Below, one piece after another: positions 46,417 to 56,205 of a stretch of DNA of 64,000 nucleotides. The notes beneath the pieces are model-generated. The model saw only the letters and a list, made by a program, of their open reading frames with translations. It made no database searches and was not told the origin of the DNA. This stretch comes from Campylobacter concisus (GTDB lineage Bacteria > Campylobacterota > Campylobacteria > Campylobacterales > Campylobacteraceae), in assembly GCF_002165775.1 (NCBI RefSeq), contig NZ_NDYP01000010.1, positions 1 to 64,000 of the forward strand, written 5' to 3'. How positions within the stretch are numbered: the first letter of the stretch is position 1; every line of letters starts with the position of its first letter. The translations under genes and the position numbers were made by a program.

Positions 46417-48357
46417 CTACCTTCTAACGACATGCAAAAACTGCATATGTTTGCGGTATTGCTCGATGACGTCGTTTATCAGTGTGGCCTCGCTCCAACC
46501 AAGCACGTCGTAGTCTTGACCGCCCTCTTTTAGATATACCTCGGCTCTGTAGTAAAGATCGTCGCCCTCAAGCTCTCTAGTGTAGTCCGGGCTCTGGCTT
46601 TTGGTGAGATATACGCCGTATCTAAAGTCCATCTCGTCGCCAAGCCCAACGTTTAAATTTACGAAATTTTCAGCTTTTGTTACATTTGCCTCAAGGCCGT
46701 TTTTGGCAAATTCCTCTTTTAGTTCGTTAAAGGCTTTTAGCACGACTTCGTTTAGAAATTTACTGCCGTCTTTTTTGCTAGGTAGCGTGATGATAGCGCT
46801 TAGTCGCTCTTGCCAAGGCTTTGAAAGATCGCTAAGAGGCATGTTGTTAAAGTTATTTGTCTCTTTTTTGGTCGCATCGACGCGCAGCGCCTTAAATAGC
46901 CCAAAAATCGCACCCAAAAGCACCACCGAAAACGGCAGCGCCGTAGCGATAGTAAGCGCTTGAAGCGAGCCAAGGCCGCCGGCTAGCATCAAAAATGCCG
47001 CCACGACGCCCACTGTAACGCCCCAAAAGACCTTTTGCCAAACCGGCGTATCGTCCTTGCCGTTTGAGCAAAGCATGTTCATAACTATCGCCGCTGAGTC
47101 GGCCGAAGTGACGAAAAATATGACGATCATAAAGACCGCGATCGTGCTTAGCACGCCTGAAAAGCTAAATTTCTCCAAAAACATAAAAAGCGCCGAAGCC
47201 GAGTCGGAATTTACGGTCGTCGCAAGCTCGCTAAATCCACTTTGCACAAGCGCAATCGCCGAGTTGCCAAAAAAGCTCATCCAGGCAAATGTAAAGCCGG
47301 TTGGCACGAAAAGCACGCCGATCACAAATTCTCTTATCGTCCTGCCCTTTGAAATTTTGGCGATAAACAGCCCCACAAACGGCGACCAAGATAGCCACCA
47401 AGCCCAGTATAGCAGCGTCCAACCGCCAAGCCAGCTCTCATTTTGCCTCTCGTAGGCGTAGAGATTAAATGTATTTGAGATAAGCGTAGATACGTAGTCG
47501 CCGCTGTTTTGCACAAACGACTTTAGAAGCTGCGTCGTATCGCCCAAAAATAGTATCAAAAACATAAAACATATAGCTAGCGCGATATTTGCGTTTGATA
47601 AGATTTTAATGCCCTTATCAACGCCGCTTGCCGCTGAGATGGTAGCTGCAAAACAAAGCACTATTAGAAGCGTGATGTGCATAGTCGGCAGCCCAAAAAC
47701 GTGCGTAAGGCCAGCATTTACCTGAAGTACGCCGTATCCTAGTGATGTCGCCACGCCAAAAAGGGTCGCCACAACGGCAAATGTATCTATCGCGCTACCT
47801 ATCTTGCCATAAATTTTATCTCCTATGATCGGATAAAATGCCGATCTAAGAGTGAGTGGCAAGCCGTGTCTATACGAGAAAAAGGCTAGAATTAGCGCCA
47901 CGATAGCATAGACCGACCATGCGCCCATGCCCCAGTGAAAAAATGTGATATTCATCGCAAGCTTTTGCGCTGCGATAGTTTGCGCGTCGCCGAGCGGCGG
48001 GTTTAGATAGTGCATGAGCGGCTCGGCCACACCAAAAAACACTAGACCTATGCCCATGCCAGCGGCAAAAAGCATAGAAAACCACGAGATATTTTTGTGC
48101 TCTGGCTTTACGTGATCAGCTCCTAGTTTGATCTCGCCAAGCTTACTAAAGCCAAGAATGATGACGCTTAGCAGTATGACGGCGACGGCTAGGATGTAAA
48201 ACCAGCCAAATTTGGCCGCGATGTAGTTTTGCATACCTTTAAAAAACTCATTTGAGAAATTTGGAAAAATCGCTGCAAATGCTGTTATTAAAACTATGAC
48301 AACAAGCGATGGGATAAATACTGAATTATTAAATTTTGACCTTTGAAATTTAAACAT
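46417..48357 (-). CDS. betT: BCCT-family transporter, BetT-type choline carrier
   Basis: 646 residues from ATG 48357 (AAGGAG upstream). Twelve helices with the aromatic substrate-binding box GWTLLYWAWWLSWSPFVG, and ~120 extra cytoplasmic residues at the C-terminus ending GGQDYDVLGWSEATLINDVIEQYRKHMQFLHVV in pieces, a region typical of BetT choline transporters. It imports choline or betaine, for osmotic protection. The gene is conspicuously G+C-rich (38 of 60 bases in 46921-46980) against a much A+T-richer background. No bet dehydrogenase genes lie beside it. Confidence 0.9.
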   Translation of the reverse strand: MFKFQRSKFNNSVFIPSLVVIVLITAFAAIFPNFSNEFFKGMQNYIAAKFGWFYILAVAVILLSVIILGFSKLGEIKLGADHVKPEHKNISWFSMLFAAGMGIGLVFFGVAEPLMHYLNPPLGDAQTIAAQKLAMNITFFHWGMGAWSVYAIVALILAFFSYRHGLPLTLRSAFYPIIGDKIYGKIGSAIDTFAVVATLFGVATSLGYGVLQVNAGLTHVFGLPTMHITLLIVLCFAATISAASGVDKGIKILSNANIALAICFMFLILFLGDTTQLLKSFVQNSGDYVSTLISNTFNLYAYERQNESWLGGWTLLYWAWWLSWSPFVGLFIAKISKGRTIREFVIGVLFVPTGFTFAWMSFFGNSAIALVQSGFSELATTVNSDSASALFMFLEKFSFSGVLSTIAVFMIVIFFVTSADSAAIVMNMLCSNGKDDTPVWQKVFWGVTVGVVAAFLMLAGGLGSLQALTIATALPFSVVLLGAIFGLFKALRVDATKKETNNFNNMPLSDLSKPWQERLSAIITLPSKKDGSKFLNEVVLKAFNELKEEFAKNGLEANVTKAENFVNLNVGLGDEMDFRYGVYLTKSQSPDYTRELEGDDLYYRAEVYLKEGGQDYDVLGWSEATLINDVIEQYRKHMQFLHVVRR

Positions 48358-48484
48358 TTTTCTCCTTTTTATAAATTTCAGTTTCGCTTTAAAATAACAA
48401 AAAAAGAGTAAATAGGTCAAATTTTCTCTTTAAAGTTTTTATGAAATTTTAAGCTTTAGCCACCAAAAATAGCCACTTTGAAAT

Positions 48485-49930
48485 TTATCTCAAGTCGCTT
48501 TTATCTCTCTTTGGTTTTGCAAGGGTTGTTAGCACTATGACGACAAAAGCAATGCCAAATGTGATATACAAAATGATCTTTGGCGAGTCATACTCTATCC
48601 TAGATCTCGCGACCTCTTCGCCGCTTTCCTCAACTAGCTCGCCGCGTTTTATCATCTCGCTGATATCTTTTGCGCTAAGCTCTTTAGATGCTCTTGTTAA
48701 AATTTCTATGACGCTAGGACCCGCCACCTCATAAACGCTATGCTTTATGCCATAAAATGGCTTTATCTTGTTAAAAAAATAGAGCTTATCGCCGTTCGCA
48801 TATACTGCGCCATATTCGCCATCTTTTACTAGCCCTATCTCACGCCAAGATGAGCTTGGGGCAAATTTATATAAAGAGACTGTTTGCGCCTCTAAGTGCC
48901 TGCCGTGCTTTGAGCGCCGCCACTCTTCGCCTTGCTGTAAGAAATACGCTGAGCTCTCATCTACAAAAACGTCAGCATAGAGCCTTTTTAGCTCGCCTTT
49001 TAGCTGGTAGTCTGAAATTTTAGCCTGTTCGTTTTTACTGCCATCCCAGAAGTAAATTCCATCTTTGCTTGCAAAAAGAGGCCAAAACGAATGCACGTTA
49101 TCCACGCTATAAATGGCGCTATAAGGCATATTTTGAGCGTTAAATTTATGCTCATTTGCAAACACAGCCCCACTTTTTGGCTCAAAAAGATATTCCATAT
49201 CGTGCTTATCATCATAGCAAATCCGGCGCGTCTCATCTGAATAGCTTGTATCAAGCCTATAAAAGCCCATAAACAAGCTTTTGCCGTCTGTGTAATATCC
49301 GCTAGGAGCGCCATTTTCTGCCGTGATGTATCTTAGCTCGTTAGGATCTGCGTCAAGCTTTTCGCCCTTATAGTAAAGCATGCCGCCGTCTCTTGCAAAG
49401 CCAGCGTCAAATATAGGCTCTAAATTTGTGCTTTCAACCCTTTTTGTCCTGTAAAAATAAGGGCTATCATTGTAGCTTTTTATAAAAACGTGAACAAGGT
49501 TTTTCATAATGGCGATAAATTCGTTAAATCCGGGCTCTTTCTCGCTTCTAGTACTGCAATAATAGCTTATCTTGCCATCACCTAGATAGCCATTGCCAAG
49601 CACCTTAGCACTTTTTGGATCAAGACCAGGCAAAATTTCTCTAGCGCAATAGACATGATTTTTATCAGCCGCTACGTTTGAGTAGTCGTATGCGTGTTTT
49701 AGCTTTAAGACCCTAAAACTAGCCTCATCGACGCCTTTTAGCTCATACTTGCCGCTGCCTGAAATTTGAACGTAAATTTTACCATCAGGCGAGCGGTAAA
49801 ACTCGCTACTATCAATGTTTGCAAAGCCTCTTTGATACTCGCCCTCATGCCAGAGATAAAGCATCGCCAAAACAAAAAATAGCGTCAAGATAACTAAAAA
49901 ATAAATAAACCTAATAGTAATTTTTCTCAT
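48485..49930 (-). CDS. DKNYY-type membrane-anchored protein (1)
   Basis: 481 residues with an N-terminal membrane helix (FIYFLVILTLFFVLAMLYL) and a C-terminal one (IILYITFGIAFVVIVLTTL). Between them lie repeated strands of the DKNYY kind, for instance VAADKNHVYCAREILPGLDPKSAKVLGNGY and KDGIYFWDGS, expected to form a periplasmic beta-repeat domain. Function unknown in the family. It is a paralogue of the upstream gene and shares a base with its stop (TAATG). Confidence 0.75.
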   Translation of the reverse strand: MRKITIRFIYFLVILTLFFVLAMLYLWHEGEYQRGFANIDSSEFYRSPDGKIYVQISGSGKYELKGVDEASFRVLKLKHAYDYSNVAADKNHVYCAREILPGLDPKSAKVLGNGYLGDGKISYYCSTRSEKEPGFNEFIAIMKNLVHVFIKSYNDSPYFYRTKRVESTNLEPIFDAGFARDGGMLYYKGEKLDADPNELRYITAENGAPSGYYTDGKSLFMGFYRLDTSYSDETRRICYDDKHDMEYLFEPKSGAVFANEHKFNAQNMPYSAIYSVDNVHSFWPLFASKDGIYFWDGSKNEQAKISDYQLKGELKRLYADVFVDESSAYFLQQGEEWRRSKHGRHLEAQTVSLYKFAPSSSWREIGLVKDGEYGAVYANGDKLYFFNKIKPFYGIKHSVYEVAGPSVIEILTRASKELSAKDISEMIKRGELVEESGEEVARSRIEYDSPKIILYITFGIAFVVIVLTTLAKPKRDKSDLR

Positions 49931-51444
49931 TATCTATAGTCATCCACCCTTTTTTTAAGCTCGCTTTTTTGCTTTTTATTTTTAAAAATAGCGCCAACTA
50001 CCGAGGCCACAAATGCAATGGCAAGAAATATCCAGTAGGCATATTTTTGCGAGTAATCATCAAAGTCGCTTATCGCATCTATCACCACCTCGCCCTCAGC
50101 TGGCGTCATAGCGCCTTTATCTACCATTTTTACTATCTCATCAAGTTTTAAATTCTTAACATTTGGACCATAAGGACGAGTGAGAATTTCAACCACGCCA
50201 AGGTCGTTTATATCATAAACACTGCTGTTAAAACGCCAGCCATAGCCGACGTTATCAAAATAATATGTCTTATCGCCGTTTGCATATACTGCTCCGTAGC
50301 CATCGTTTCTTACAAGCCCTATCTTTCGCCACTGCTCTTTAGTATCAAGCCTAACGATACACGTGTGGCGTGAGCTTAGGCTGTGATCATTTTTCGTGTT
50401 GTGCCAAATTTCATAGGTTTTTAGAAAATATGTCTTGCCATCACTTATCACCACGTCGCCATATAGCGGCGTTATCTCGCCTTTAAACGGATCGTCTCCA
50501 TCCCTTACAAACTCGCCCTCATCTATGCTGTTATACCACTGCCACTTTCGCTCCCAGTGATAGATACCGCCTTTGCCACGAAAGAGCGCATGATAGGAGT
50601 GCTCATCTTTTAGGTTAAAAAGTGGCTCGTATGGGGCAAATTTTGGGTCAAATTCATGATCGTTTGCATAGACCATGCCAGAATTTGGCTCATACAGATA
50701 GTGAATGCGCCATATCTCGCCGATATCACGCATTTGCGGGCTAAATTTGATCCCTAGTTTTGTGCTGTCATAATAGACATTTTCCCTATCAGTCGTAAAA
50801 TGCACGCTCTTTCTGCCAGATACCTGCTCGATATAACGCATCTTGCTGGCATTTGCGCCCTCTAGCTCTTTGCCATCATGATAGACCTTCGCGCCGTCGC
50901 TTGCATAGCCAAAGCCCAAGATCGCAGCTAAATTAGCGTTATCAACCTGTCTAAATTTATAGATATGAGTTTGCGCTTTTGGGGTGTTAAACATTTTATG
51001 TGAGAAGATGTCCCAAAACTCTTTAAGTGCGGATATTTCGAGGTTCGTCTCGCTTACGCTATCGCAAAAATATGTTATCTTGCCATCGCCAAAATAGCCA
51101 TTGCCAAGCGCTCTAACGCCATTTGGATCAAGCCCACTCATCACGAGATTACCGCAATATACCGCCTTATCGCTAGCGCCAACGTTTCTGTTGTCGTATT
51201 TGCCAGTGTCAATGTATCTAAATTTACTGGCCCTCACGCCTATTAGCTCAAATTTACCGCCGCTTGGTACCATGGCATAGACCTTGTCATCTTCGGTGGT
51301 ATAAAACGCACTGCCTCTTATATCTTTAAATTTTTCTCTATCTTCATCTATATAGCCAGCGGAAATAAACATAAATATATAAATACCAAGCAAGATAAAA
51401 GCAAAAAGTAGCACTATGACAATTATTGGATATTTTTTTATCAT
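49930..51444 (-). CDS. DKNYY-type membrane-anchored protein (2)
   Basis: 504 residues from ATG 51444; a longer frame reaches into the ABC-F gene but AGGA sits in front of 51444. N-terminal helix (IIVIVLLFAFILLGIYIFMF), C-terminal helix (YWIFLAIAFVASVVGAIF), and between them segments parallel to the neighbouring protein: GLDPNGVRALGNGYFGDGKITYFCD and DRENVYYDSTKLG. About 30-40% apparent identity with protein (1) by eye in matched stretches. Function unknown. Confidence 0.75.
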   Translation of the reverse strand: MIKKYPIIVIVLLFAFILLGIYIFMFISAGYIDEDREKFKDIRGSAFYTTEDDKVYAMVPSGGKFELIGVRASKFRYIDTGKYDNRNVGASDKAVYCGNLVMSGLDPNGVRALGNGYFGDGKITYFCDSVSETNLEISALKEFWDIFSHKMFNTPKAQTHIYKFRQVDNANLAAILGFGYASDGAKVYHDGKELEGANASKMRYIEQVSGRKSVHFTTDRENVYYDSTKLGIKFSPQMRDIGEIWRIHYLYEPNSGMVYANDHEFDPKFAPYEPLFNLKDEHSYHALFRGKGGIYHWERKWQWYNSIDEGEFVRDGDDPFKGEITPLYGDVVISDGKTYFLKTYEIWHNTKNDHSLSSRHTCIVRLDTKEQWRKIGLVRNDGYGAVYANGDKTYYFDNVGYGWRFNSSVYDINDLGVVEILTRPYGPNVKNLKLDEIVKMVDKGAMTPAEGEVVIDAISDFDDYSQKYAYWIFLAIAFVASVVGAIFKNKKQKSELKKRVDDYR

Positions 51445-51487
51445 TTTAATCCTGCAAATGACTCCATCTTGCGATACTTTATCTTCC

Positions 51488-53419
51488 CTACTCCAGCCCC
51501 TCGGCGATCTCAAGTACTTCAAAGTAGTCATTTTCAAGCTCTTCTAGCTCGGCTTTTGCCGCTTCTAGCTCATTATAAAGCGTGGTAAGACCTAGTTCTT
51601 GATAAATTTTTGGATCACTTAAACCCTCATTTAGCTCAGAAATTTTTGCTTCAAGGGCTGAAATTTTATCTGGATATGTGTTTAAAATTTGCGTTTGTTT
51701 GTAGCTTAGTTTTACGCCGGTTTTGCTCTTTTGTTTAGCTTCATTTTGGTTATTTGAGAGCTCTTTTTCAAATTTATCAAGCTCTTTTAGCTCATCTTCA
51801 AGTTCCAAATAAACGCTATACTCTTCATGTAAGACATTTATCTTTGTGCCCTCAAACGCCCAAAGCTTATTTGCCATCTTATCAACAAAATATCTATCGT
51901 GGCTAACTAGTAAGATCGCTCCCTCAAAGCTTTGCAAGTAGTCTTCTAAGATATTGATAGTTGCGATATCAAGGTCGTTTGTCGGCTCGTCAAGCACCAG
52001 CACGTCGTAGGTTTTTGTAAAAAGAAGTGCAAGTGCCACGCGGTTTTTCTCGCCGCCACTTAAAACGCCTATCTTTTTATCTAAAAATTCCTTTGGAAAG
52101 AGGAAATTTTTAAGATAGCCATAAACATGCATATTTCGCCCACGAACCAGCACATGATCGCCGCCATTTGGACAAAATGTCTCGATAAGGCTTTTATCAT
52201 CATCAAGGACATTTCTAGCTTGGTCAAAGTAGCCAATACTCACCTCACCTCTTTTTATCTCGCCGCTACTTTGCTGCTCAAGTCCTAGCAAAATTTTAAG
52301 TAGCGTGCTCTTTCCACTGCCATTTCGTCCAACTATAGCTATCCTCTCGCCCTGTAAGACCCTTGCGTCAAATTTTTCAAAAAGCACCTTACCGTCTATG
52401 CTTTTACCTAAATTTTTAAACTCAAAGAGCATTTTTTTGCGGTTTTGGCTCTGCGTTTGGTTGAAATTTTTGCTCGCACGCTCCAGCTCAAGCCTCACGC
52501 GCCTTATCACACCTGGATTTTTCTTAGCCTCCTCGCGCATGGCGAGCACTCGCTCTTTTCTACCTTCATTTCGTTTTAGTCTAGCTTTTACGCCGCGCCT
52601 TAGCCACTCCTCTTCAGCTTTTAGCTGTTTTAGTAGCGTTTCATGCGACTTTGCAAGGCTTGCTAAAATTTCCTCTTTTTTGGTTAGATAGTTTGCATAT
52701 CCACCATCAAAGCTTCTAAGCCCAGCCTCCTCGACCTCAACGCACCTAGTTGCCAGCGCATCGATAAAATACCTATCGTGGCTTATAAAAACTATGCTTT
52801 GATTTGAACCCTTTAGCATATCTTCAAGAAATTTGACCATGTAAACATCAAGGTGGTTTGTTGGTTCATCAAGTAGCAGCACATTTGGCTTTTTAAGGAT
52901 GAGCGCACCCAGTGCCACGCGTCTGATCTCGCCGCCACTTAGCGAGCAAATGGGTCTATTTTCATACTCTTTTAGTTTAAATTCTTGCAAAATTCGCTCG
53001 ATCTTATGCTCGATATTCCAGCCGTCTTTTGCCTCTATAAACTTTAAAAGTCTCTCTTGCTCTTTTAAAATTTCTTTGTTTTCAGGATCATTTGCTAGCA
53101 AGACGCCACTTTTTTCATACTCACTTATCGCGTCAAATATCTCTTTTAGCTCGTTATTTAACGCCTGCCTTACGGTAAAAGTTGCGTTAAAATTTGGAGT
53201 TTGAGCTAGCATCTCGACGCTTATTAAACTCTGCACTATGCGTCTGCCACTATCTACTGCCACCTCGCCAGAGATGATCTTCATAAGTGTACTTTTACCG
53301 CTGCCATTTTTACCGATGATCGCTATTTTCTCATTTTCATTTACACTAAAATTTACAGTGTTTAAAATCTCATTTGCGCTAAATTTTTTACTTACGTCTA
53401 TCAGGTCGATTAATGCCAT
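51488..53419 (-). CDS. ABC-F ATPase, Uup-like
   Basis: 643 residues. Two nucleotide-binding domains, each with Walker A (GKNGSGKST and GRNGSGKST), signature (LSGGEIRRVALGAL and LSGGEKNRVALAL) and Walker B (LLLDEPTNHLD and LVLDEPTNDLD). A charged linker joins them and a C-terminal coiled coil of ~80 residues resembles Uup. ABC-F proteins act on ribosomes rather than transport. It is first in the minus-strand run with the two DKNYY genes and divergent from the MATE gene. Confidence 0.92.
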   Translation of the reverse strand: MALIDLIDVSKKFSANEILNTVNFSVNENEKIAIIGKNGSGKSTLMKIISGEVAVDSGRRIVQSLISVEMLAQTPNFNATFTVRQALNNELKEIFDAISEYEKSGVLLANDPENKEILKEQERLLKFIEAKDGWNIEHKIERILQEFKLKEYENRPICSLSGGEIRRVALGALILKKPNVLLLDEPTNHLDVYMVKFLEDMLKGSNQSIVFISHDRYFIDALATRCVEVEEAGLRSFDGGYANYLTKKEEILASLAKSHETLLKQLKAEEEWLRRGVKARLKRNEGRKERVLAMREEAKKNPGVIRRVRLELERASKNFNQTQSQNRKKMLFEFKNLGKSIDGKVLFEKFDARVLQGERIAIVGRNGSGKSTLLKILLGLEQQSSGEIKRGEVSIGYFDQARNVLDDDKSLIETFCPNGGDHVLVRGRNMHVYGYLKNFLFPKEFLDKKIGVLSGGEKNRVALALLFTKTYDVLVLDEPTNDLDIATINILEDYLQSFEGAILLVSHDRYFVDKMANKLWAFEGTKINVLHEEYSVYLELEDELKELDKFEKELSNNQNEAKQKSKTGVKLSYKQTQILNTYPDKISALEAKISELNEGLSDPKIYQELGLTTLYNELEAAKAELEELENDYFEVLEIAEGLE

Positions 53420-53483
53420 TTTTCTCTCATTTTTTAAATTTCTAGCGATTATATCAAAAAGGGAGCTAAAACCTAATTTTGGC

Positions 53484-53489
53484 TATAAT
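53484..53489 (+). promoter_or_regulatory. Probable -10 box for MATE gene
   Basis: TATAAT 33 bases before the ATG at 53523, in the divergent spacer. Confidence 0.6.
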
Positions 53490-53522
53490 CGCCAAAATTT
53501 TAAAATAATTAAGGAAAATTTA

Positions 53523-54842
53523 ATGAACTTATCTATGAGAAAACTCGTAGTTCCAATATTTTTAGATATGTTTTTACACTTCATTACGCTCATCATCAAC
53601 ACCTACATGGTGACAAAGGTGAGCGTGCATCTAGTTGGTGCCATGGGTGCTGGCAATCAAGTGATGGATCTTTTTATGACCATTTTTAACTTCCTAAGTA
53701 TTGGCTGTTCGGTCGTAGTAGCTCAAGCGCTGGGAGCTAAAAAGAACGATCTTGCTTCAAACGTCATACACGCAAGCATCACGTCAAATACACTCTTTGG
53801 TATCTTCTCGGCTATCATCATCTACGTCTTTGGCTATAACATCTTAAATTTACTAAACGTGCCAAAAGAGCTTATAAATGATAGCTTCTCATATCTTCAC
53901 ATCCTTGGCTTTGCCCTACTTTTTGATGGTATCGGTATGGTGCTAGCTGCAGTGCTTCGTGTTTATAACCTAGCAACTGCTGTTATGCTAACTTCAGTTT
54001 TAATGAACGTAATTACGATTTTAGGCAATGCTATCTCCCTTTTTGGCTGGTTTGATCTGCCAAATTTAGGTCTGCAAGGTGTAGCTATCTCGACACTTGT
54101 TGGCAGATTAGTAGGCATTTTTGTGCTAGCTTATATGCTGAGTAAAAAGGCAAAAGTTAAAATTTACTTTAAAAAGCTACTTGTCGTGCCATTTGAAATT
54201 TTAAAGAAAATTCTCTCAATCGGCCTTCCAAGTGCAGGCGAAAATTTACTCTGGATGGCGCAATACATGGTCGCTTTTGGCTTTGTGGCAAGCATGGGCG
54301 AGGCTAGCCTTAGCGTGCAGACCATTTACTTTCAGATCACGCTTCTTATCTTGCTTTGCGGAGCCAGTATTAGCGTGGCAAACGAGGTCATCGTAGGGCA
54401 TTTAGTAGGCGCTAGCGAGTTTAACGAGGCCTATAAAAGGACATTTAGGGCGCTAAGACTCGGCGTTTTTATAACGCTAGTAGTCGTACTTATAGCTTAT
54501 GCACTAAAGCATCAAATCATGGACGCACTAAATTTAAACGAAAATTTACGTGCGATCATGTTGCCACTTTTTACACTTTCGATATTTCTTGAAGCGGGTA
54601 GAACCTTTAACATAGTCATCGTAAATGCCCTTCGTGCAAGCGGCGACGCAAAATTTCCTCTTGCAACTGGTCTTATCTTCATGTGGGGGCTTTCACTGCC
54701 ACTTGGATATTTTTTAGGCATCTATCTTGGCTGGGGAATCATCGGCGTTTGGATAGGATTTTGTGCTGATGAGTGGCTAAGAGGTCTTGCAAATACGTGG
54801 CGTTGGAGAAGTAAAAAATGGCAAGAAAAACGCCTAGTTTAA
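53523..54842 (+). CDS. MATE-family multidrug/toxin exporter
   Basis: 439 residues from ATG 53523 with AAGGA upstream; the longer upstream frame is antisense to the ABC-F gene and not coding. Twelve helices in two halves; typical MATE features are GAMGAGNQVMDLFMTIFNFLSIGCSVVVAQ (in parts) and LNVPKELINDSFSYLHILG. It exports cationic compounds using Na+ or H+. Overlaps the next gene by 25 bases. Confidence 0.9.
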   Translation: MNLSMRKLVVPIFLDMFLHFITLIINTYMVTKVSVHLVGAMGAGNQVMDLFMTIFNFLSIGCSVVVAQALGAKKNDLASNVIHASITSNTLFGIFSAIIIYVFGYNILNLLNVPKELINDSFSYLHILGFALLFDGIGMVLAAVLRVYNLATAVMLTSVLMNVITILGNAISLFGWFDLPNLGLQGVAISTLVGRLVGIFVLAYMLSKKAKVKIYFKKLLVVPFEILKKILSIGLPSAGENLLWMAQYMVAFGFVASMGEASLSVQTIYFQITLLILLCGASISVANEVIVGHLVGASEFNEAYKRTFRALRLGVFITLVVVLIAYALKHQIMDALNLNENLRAIMLPLFTLSIFLEAGRTFNIVIVNALRASGDAKFPLATGLIFMWGLSLPLGYFLGIYLGWGIIGVWIGFCADEWLRGLANTWRWRSKKWQEKRLV

Positions 54843-55480
54843 AGCAAAAGAGCATAATTTCAGACTTTTATGGGCTAAGCGTTTTAATAAATTTTAAAAC
54901 AAATGTAAAATCCATGCGTTTAAGAGTTGGCAAGGACGCTAAGATCACGCTATCTATGCCATTTTATAGCACACAAAAGATGGCTCTTAGTTTTCTTGAG
55001 ATGCACAGAATTTGGCTTGAAAATACTTACAAAAAAGCTCTTTTGAATTTACCAAAAGATGATGAGATGAAATTTCTTGGGCAAATTTATAAGATAAAAT
55101 TTGATGAAAATTTTAAAGAGCCATTTTTTGATGGCGAGTTTATCTTTACTCCAAATTTAAAAAGTCTTGAGCGTTTAAAAAAAACAAGAGCAAAAGAGCT
55201 ATTTTTAGAGCTTGTGAGCCATTTTCAGCCTTTTATAAACAAACCAATCAAGCGTATCGTCATACGAAATAGCAAAAATCGCTGGGGTAGTTGCAACCAC
55301 AAAAAAGGCTATATAAACTTAAGTCTAAGGCTCATCGAAAAGCCCATCTCTGCCGTGAGCTACGTAGTGCTTCATGAGCTTACCCACCTACTCTATCCGC
55401 ATCATCAAAGTAGTTTTTATAAATTTATAGAAGCCATCATGCCTGATTATAAAGAGCAAGAAAGAATTTTAAGAGCGTAA
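54818..55480 (+). CDS. YgjP-type zinc metallopeptidase
   Basis: 220 residues. The zinc site HELTHLLYPHHQSSFYKF (HExxH with a third histidine) and the upstream NRWGSCNHKKGYINLSLRL are signatures of the YgjP/WLM-like DUF45 family. An N-terminal beta-rich part (MRLRVGKDAKITLSMPF) also fits. Soluble; role unknown, though related proteins sit beside restriction systems or SprT-like proteases. Coupled to the MATE gene by overlap. Confidence 0.88.
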   Translation: MARKTPSLKQKSIISDFYGLSVLINFKTNVKSMRLRVGKDAKITLSMPFYSTQKMALSFLEMHRIWLENTYKKALLNLPKDDEMKFLGQIYKIKFDENFKEPFFDGEFIFTPNLKSLERLKKTRAKELFLELVSHFQPFINKPIKRIVIRNSKNRWGSCNHKKGYINLSLRLIEKPISAVSYVVLHELTHLLYPHHQSSFYKFIEAIMPDYKEQERILRA

Positions 55481-55516
55481 TTTATTTTCATCAAGTAAGT
55501 GTAAAAATTAATATGC

Positions 55517-55522
55517 TAAAAT
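55517..55522 (+). promoter_or_regulatory. Possible -10 box for Sel1/Hcp gene
   Basis: TAAAAT, preceded by TATGC, 30 bases before the ATG at 55553. Confidence 0.4.
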
Positions 55523-55552
55523 CGCATGTTAATTCACAAAAAGGGAATTTCA

Positions 55553-56038
55553 ATGAAAAAAATGATTTTTATCTCAATCTTAGCCACTTGTGCTTTTGCA
55601 GGTAACTTTGAAGATGGACTAAAGGCATATGGGAGCTCAAATTTTAAAGAAGCTTTGGCTAAATTTGAAGCAGGATGTTTGGCAAATGACGTAAAATCTT
55701 GCGTAAAAGTTGGAGCGATTTACCAACTAGGAAAAACAGCTCTACCTAATCCAAGCAAGGCCTTAGAGTACTATAACAAAGCTTGCGAAGCTGGTGAGGT
55801 TGAAGGTTGCTCGGCAGCTGGTGGACTTTATCTAAATACTGAGCCACAAAAAGCAAGAGAACTTTTTAATAAAGCTTGTGAGAAGAATGATGGATATTCT
55901 TGCGAGATGGTAGGTTCTATCTTAATAGAAGCTAAGGAATTTAAAAAAGCTTATGAATTTTTAGTAAAAGGCTGCGAATTAGGCGATAAGATGTCTTGCG
56001 AATTTGCAGGTGATCTAAGACGCTCAAAACAACTATAA
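55553..56038 (+). CDS. Secreted Sel1-repeat, cysteine-rich (Hcp-like) protein
   Basis: 161 residues, AAAAAGGGA upstream. Signal peptide MKKMIFISILATCAFA, then about four Sel1-like repeats, each with a pair of cysteines spaced about eight residues apart (GCLANDVKSC, ACEAGEVEGC, ACEKNDGYSC, GCELGDKMSC). This is the disulfide-bridged pattern of Helicobacter cysteine-rich proteins (Hcp), some of which are secreted and bind peptidoglycan-like ligands. A monocistronic gene with its own terminator. Confidence 0.88.
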   Translation: MKKMIFISILATCAFAGNFEDGLKAYGSSNFKEALAKFEAGCLANDVKSCVKVGAIYQLGKTALPNPSKALEYYNKACEAGEVEGCSAAGGLYLNTEPQKARELFNKACEKNDGYSCEMVGSILIEAKEFKKAYEFLVKGCELGDKMSCEFAGDLRRSKQL

Positions 56039-56063
56039 TTTTTAGGCTTTCGAGCCTAAAAAT
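56038..56063 (+). terminator. Bidirectional-type terminator hairpin
   Basis: ATTTTTAGGCT and AGCCTAAAAAT pair perfectly over 11 bases with a TTCG tetraloop, at the stop of the Hcp-like gene. The A/T ends give U runs on either strand. Confidence 0.88.
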
Positions 56064-56205
56064 TTCTTATTTAATTTATTACACCAATATCCTTAAACAA
56101 AAAATCCTAAAAAAACACTTATTTTAAATAGAAATTACTCAAAGTATAAAGGTAGCCCTAAAAAATTTATATTAGAAATTTAGGCAAGAGTGCTCTTGCC
56201 TAAGA

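Noticed and set aside
53238-53522. N-terminal extension of the MATE exporter
   Set aside because: The extension is antisense to the ABC-F gene; ATG 53523 has a ribosome binding site and an upstream TATAAT.
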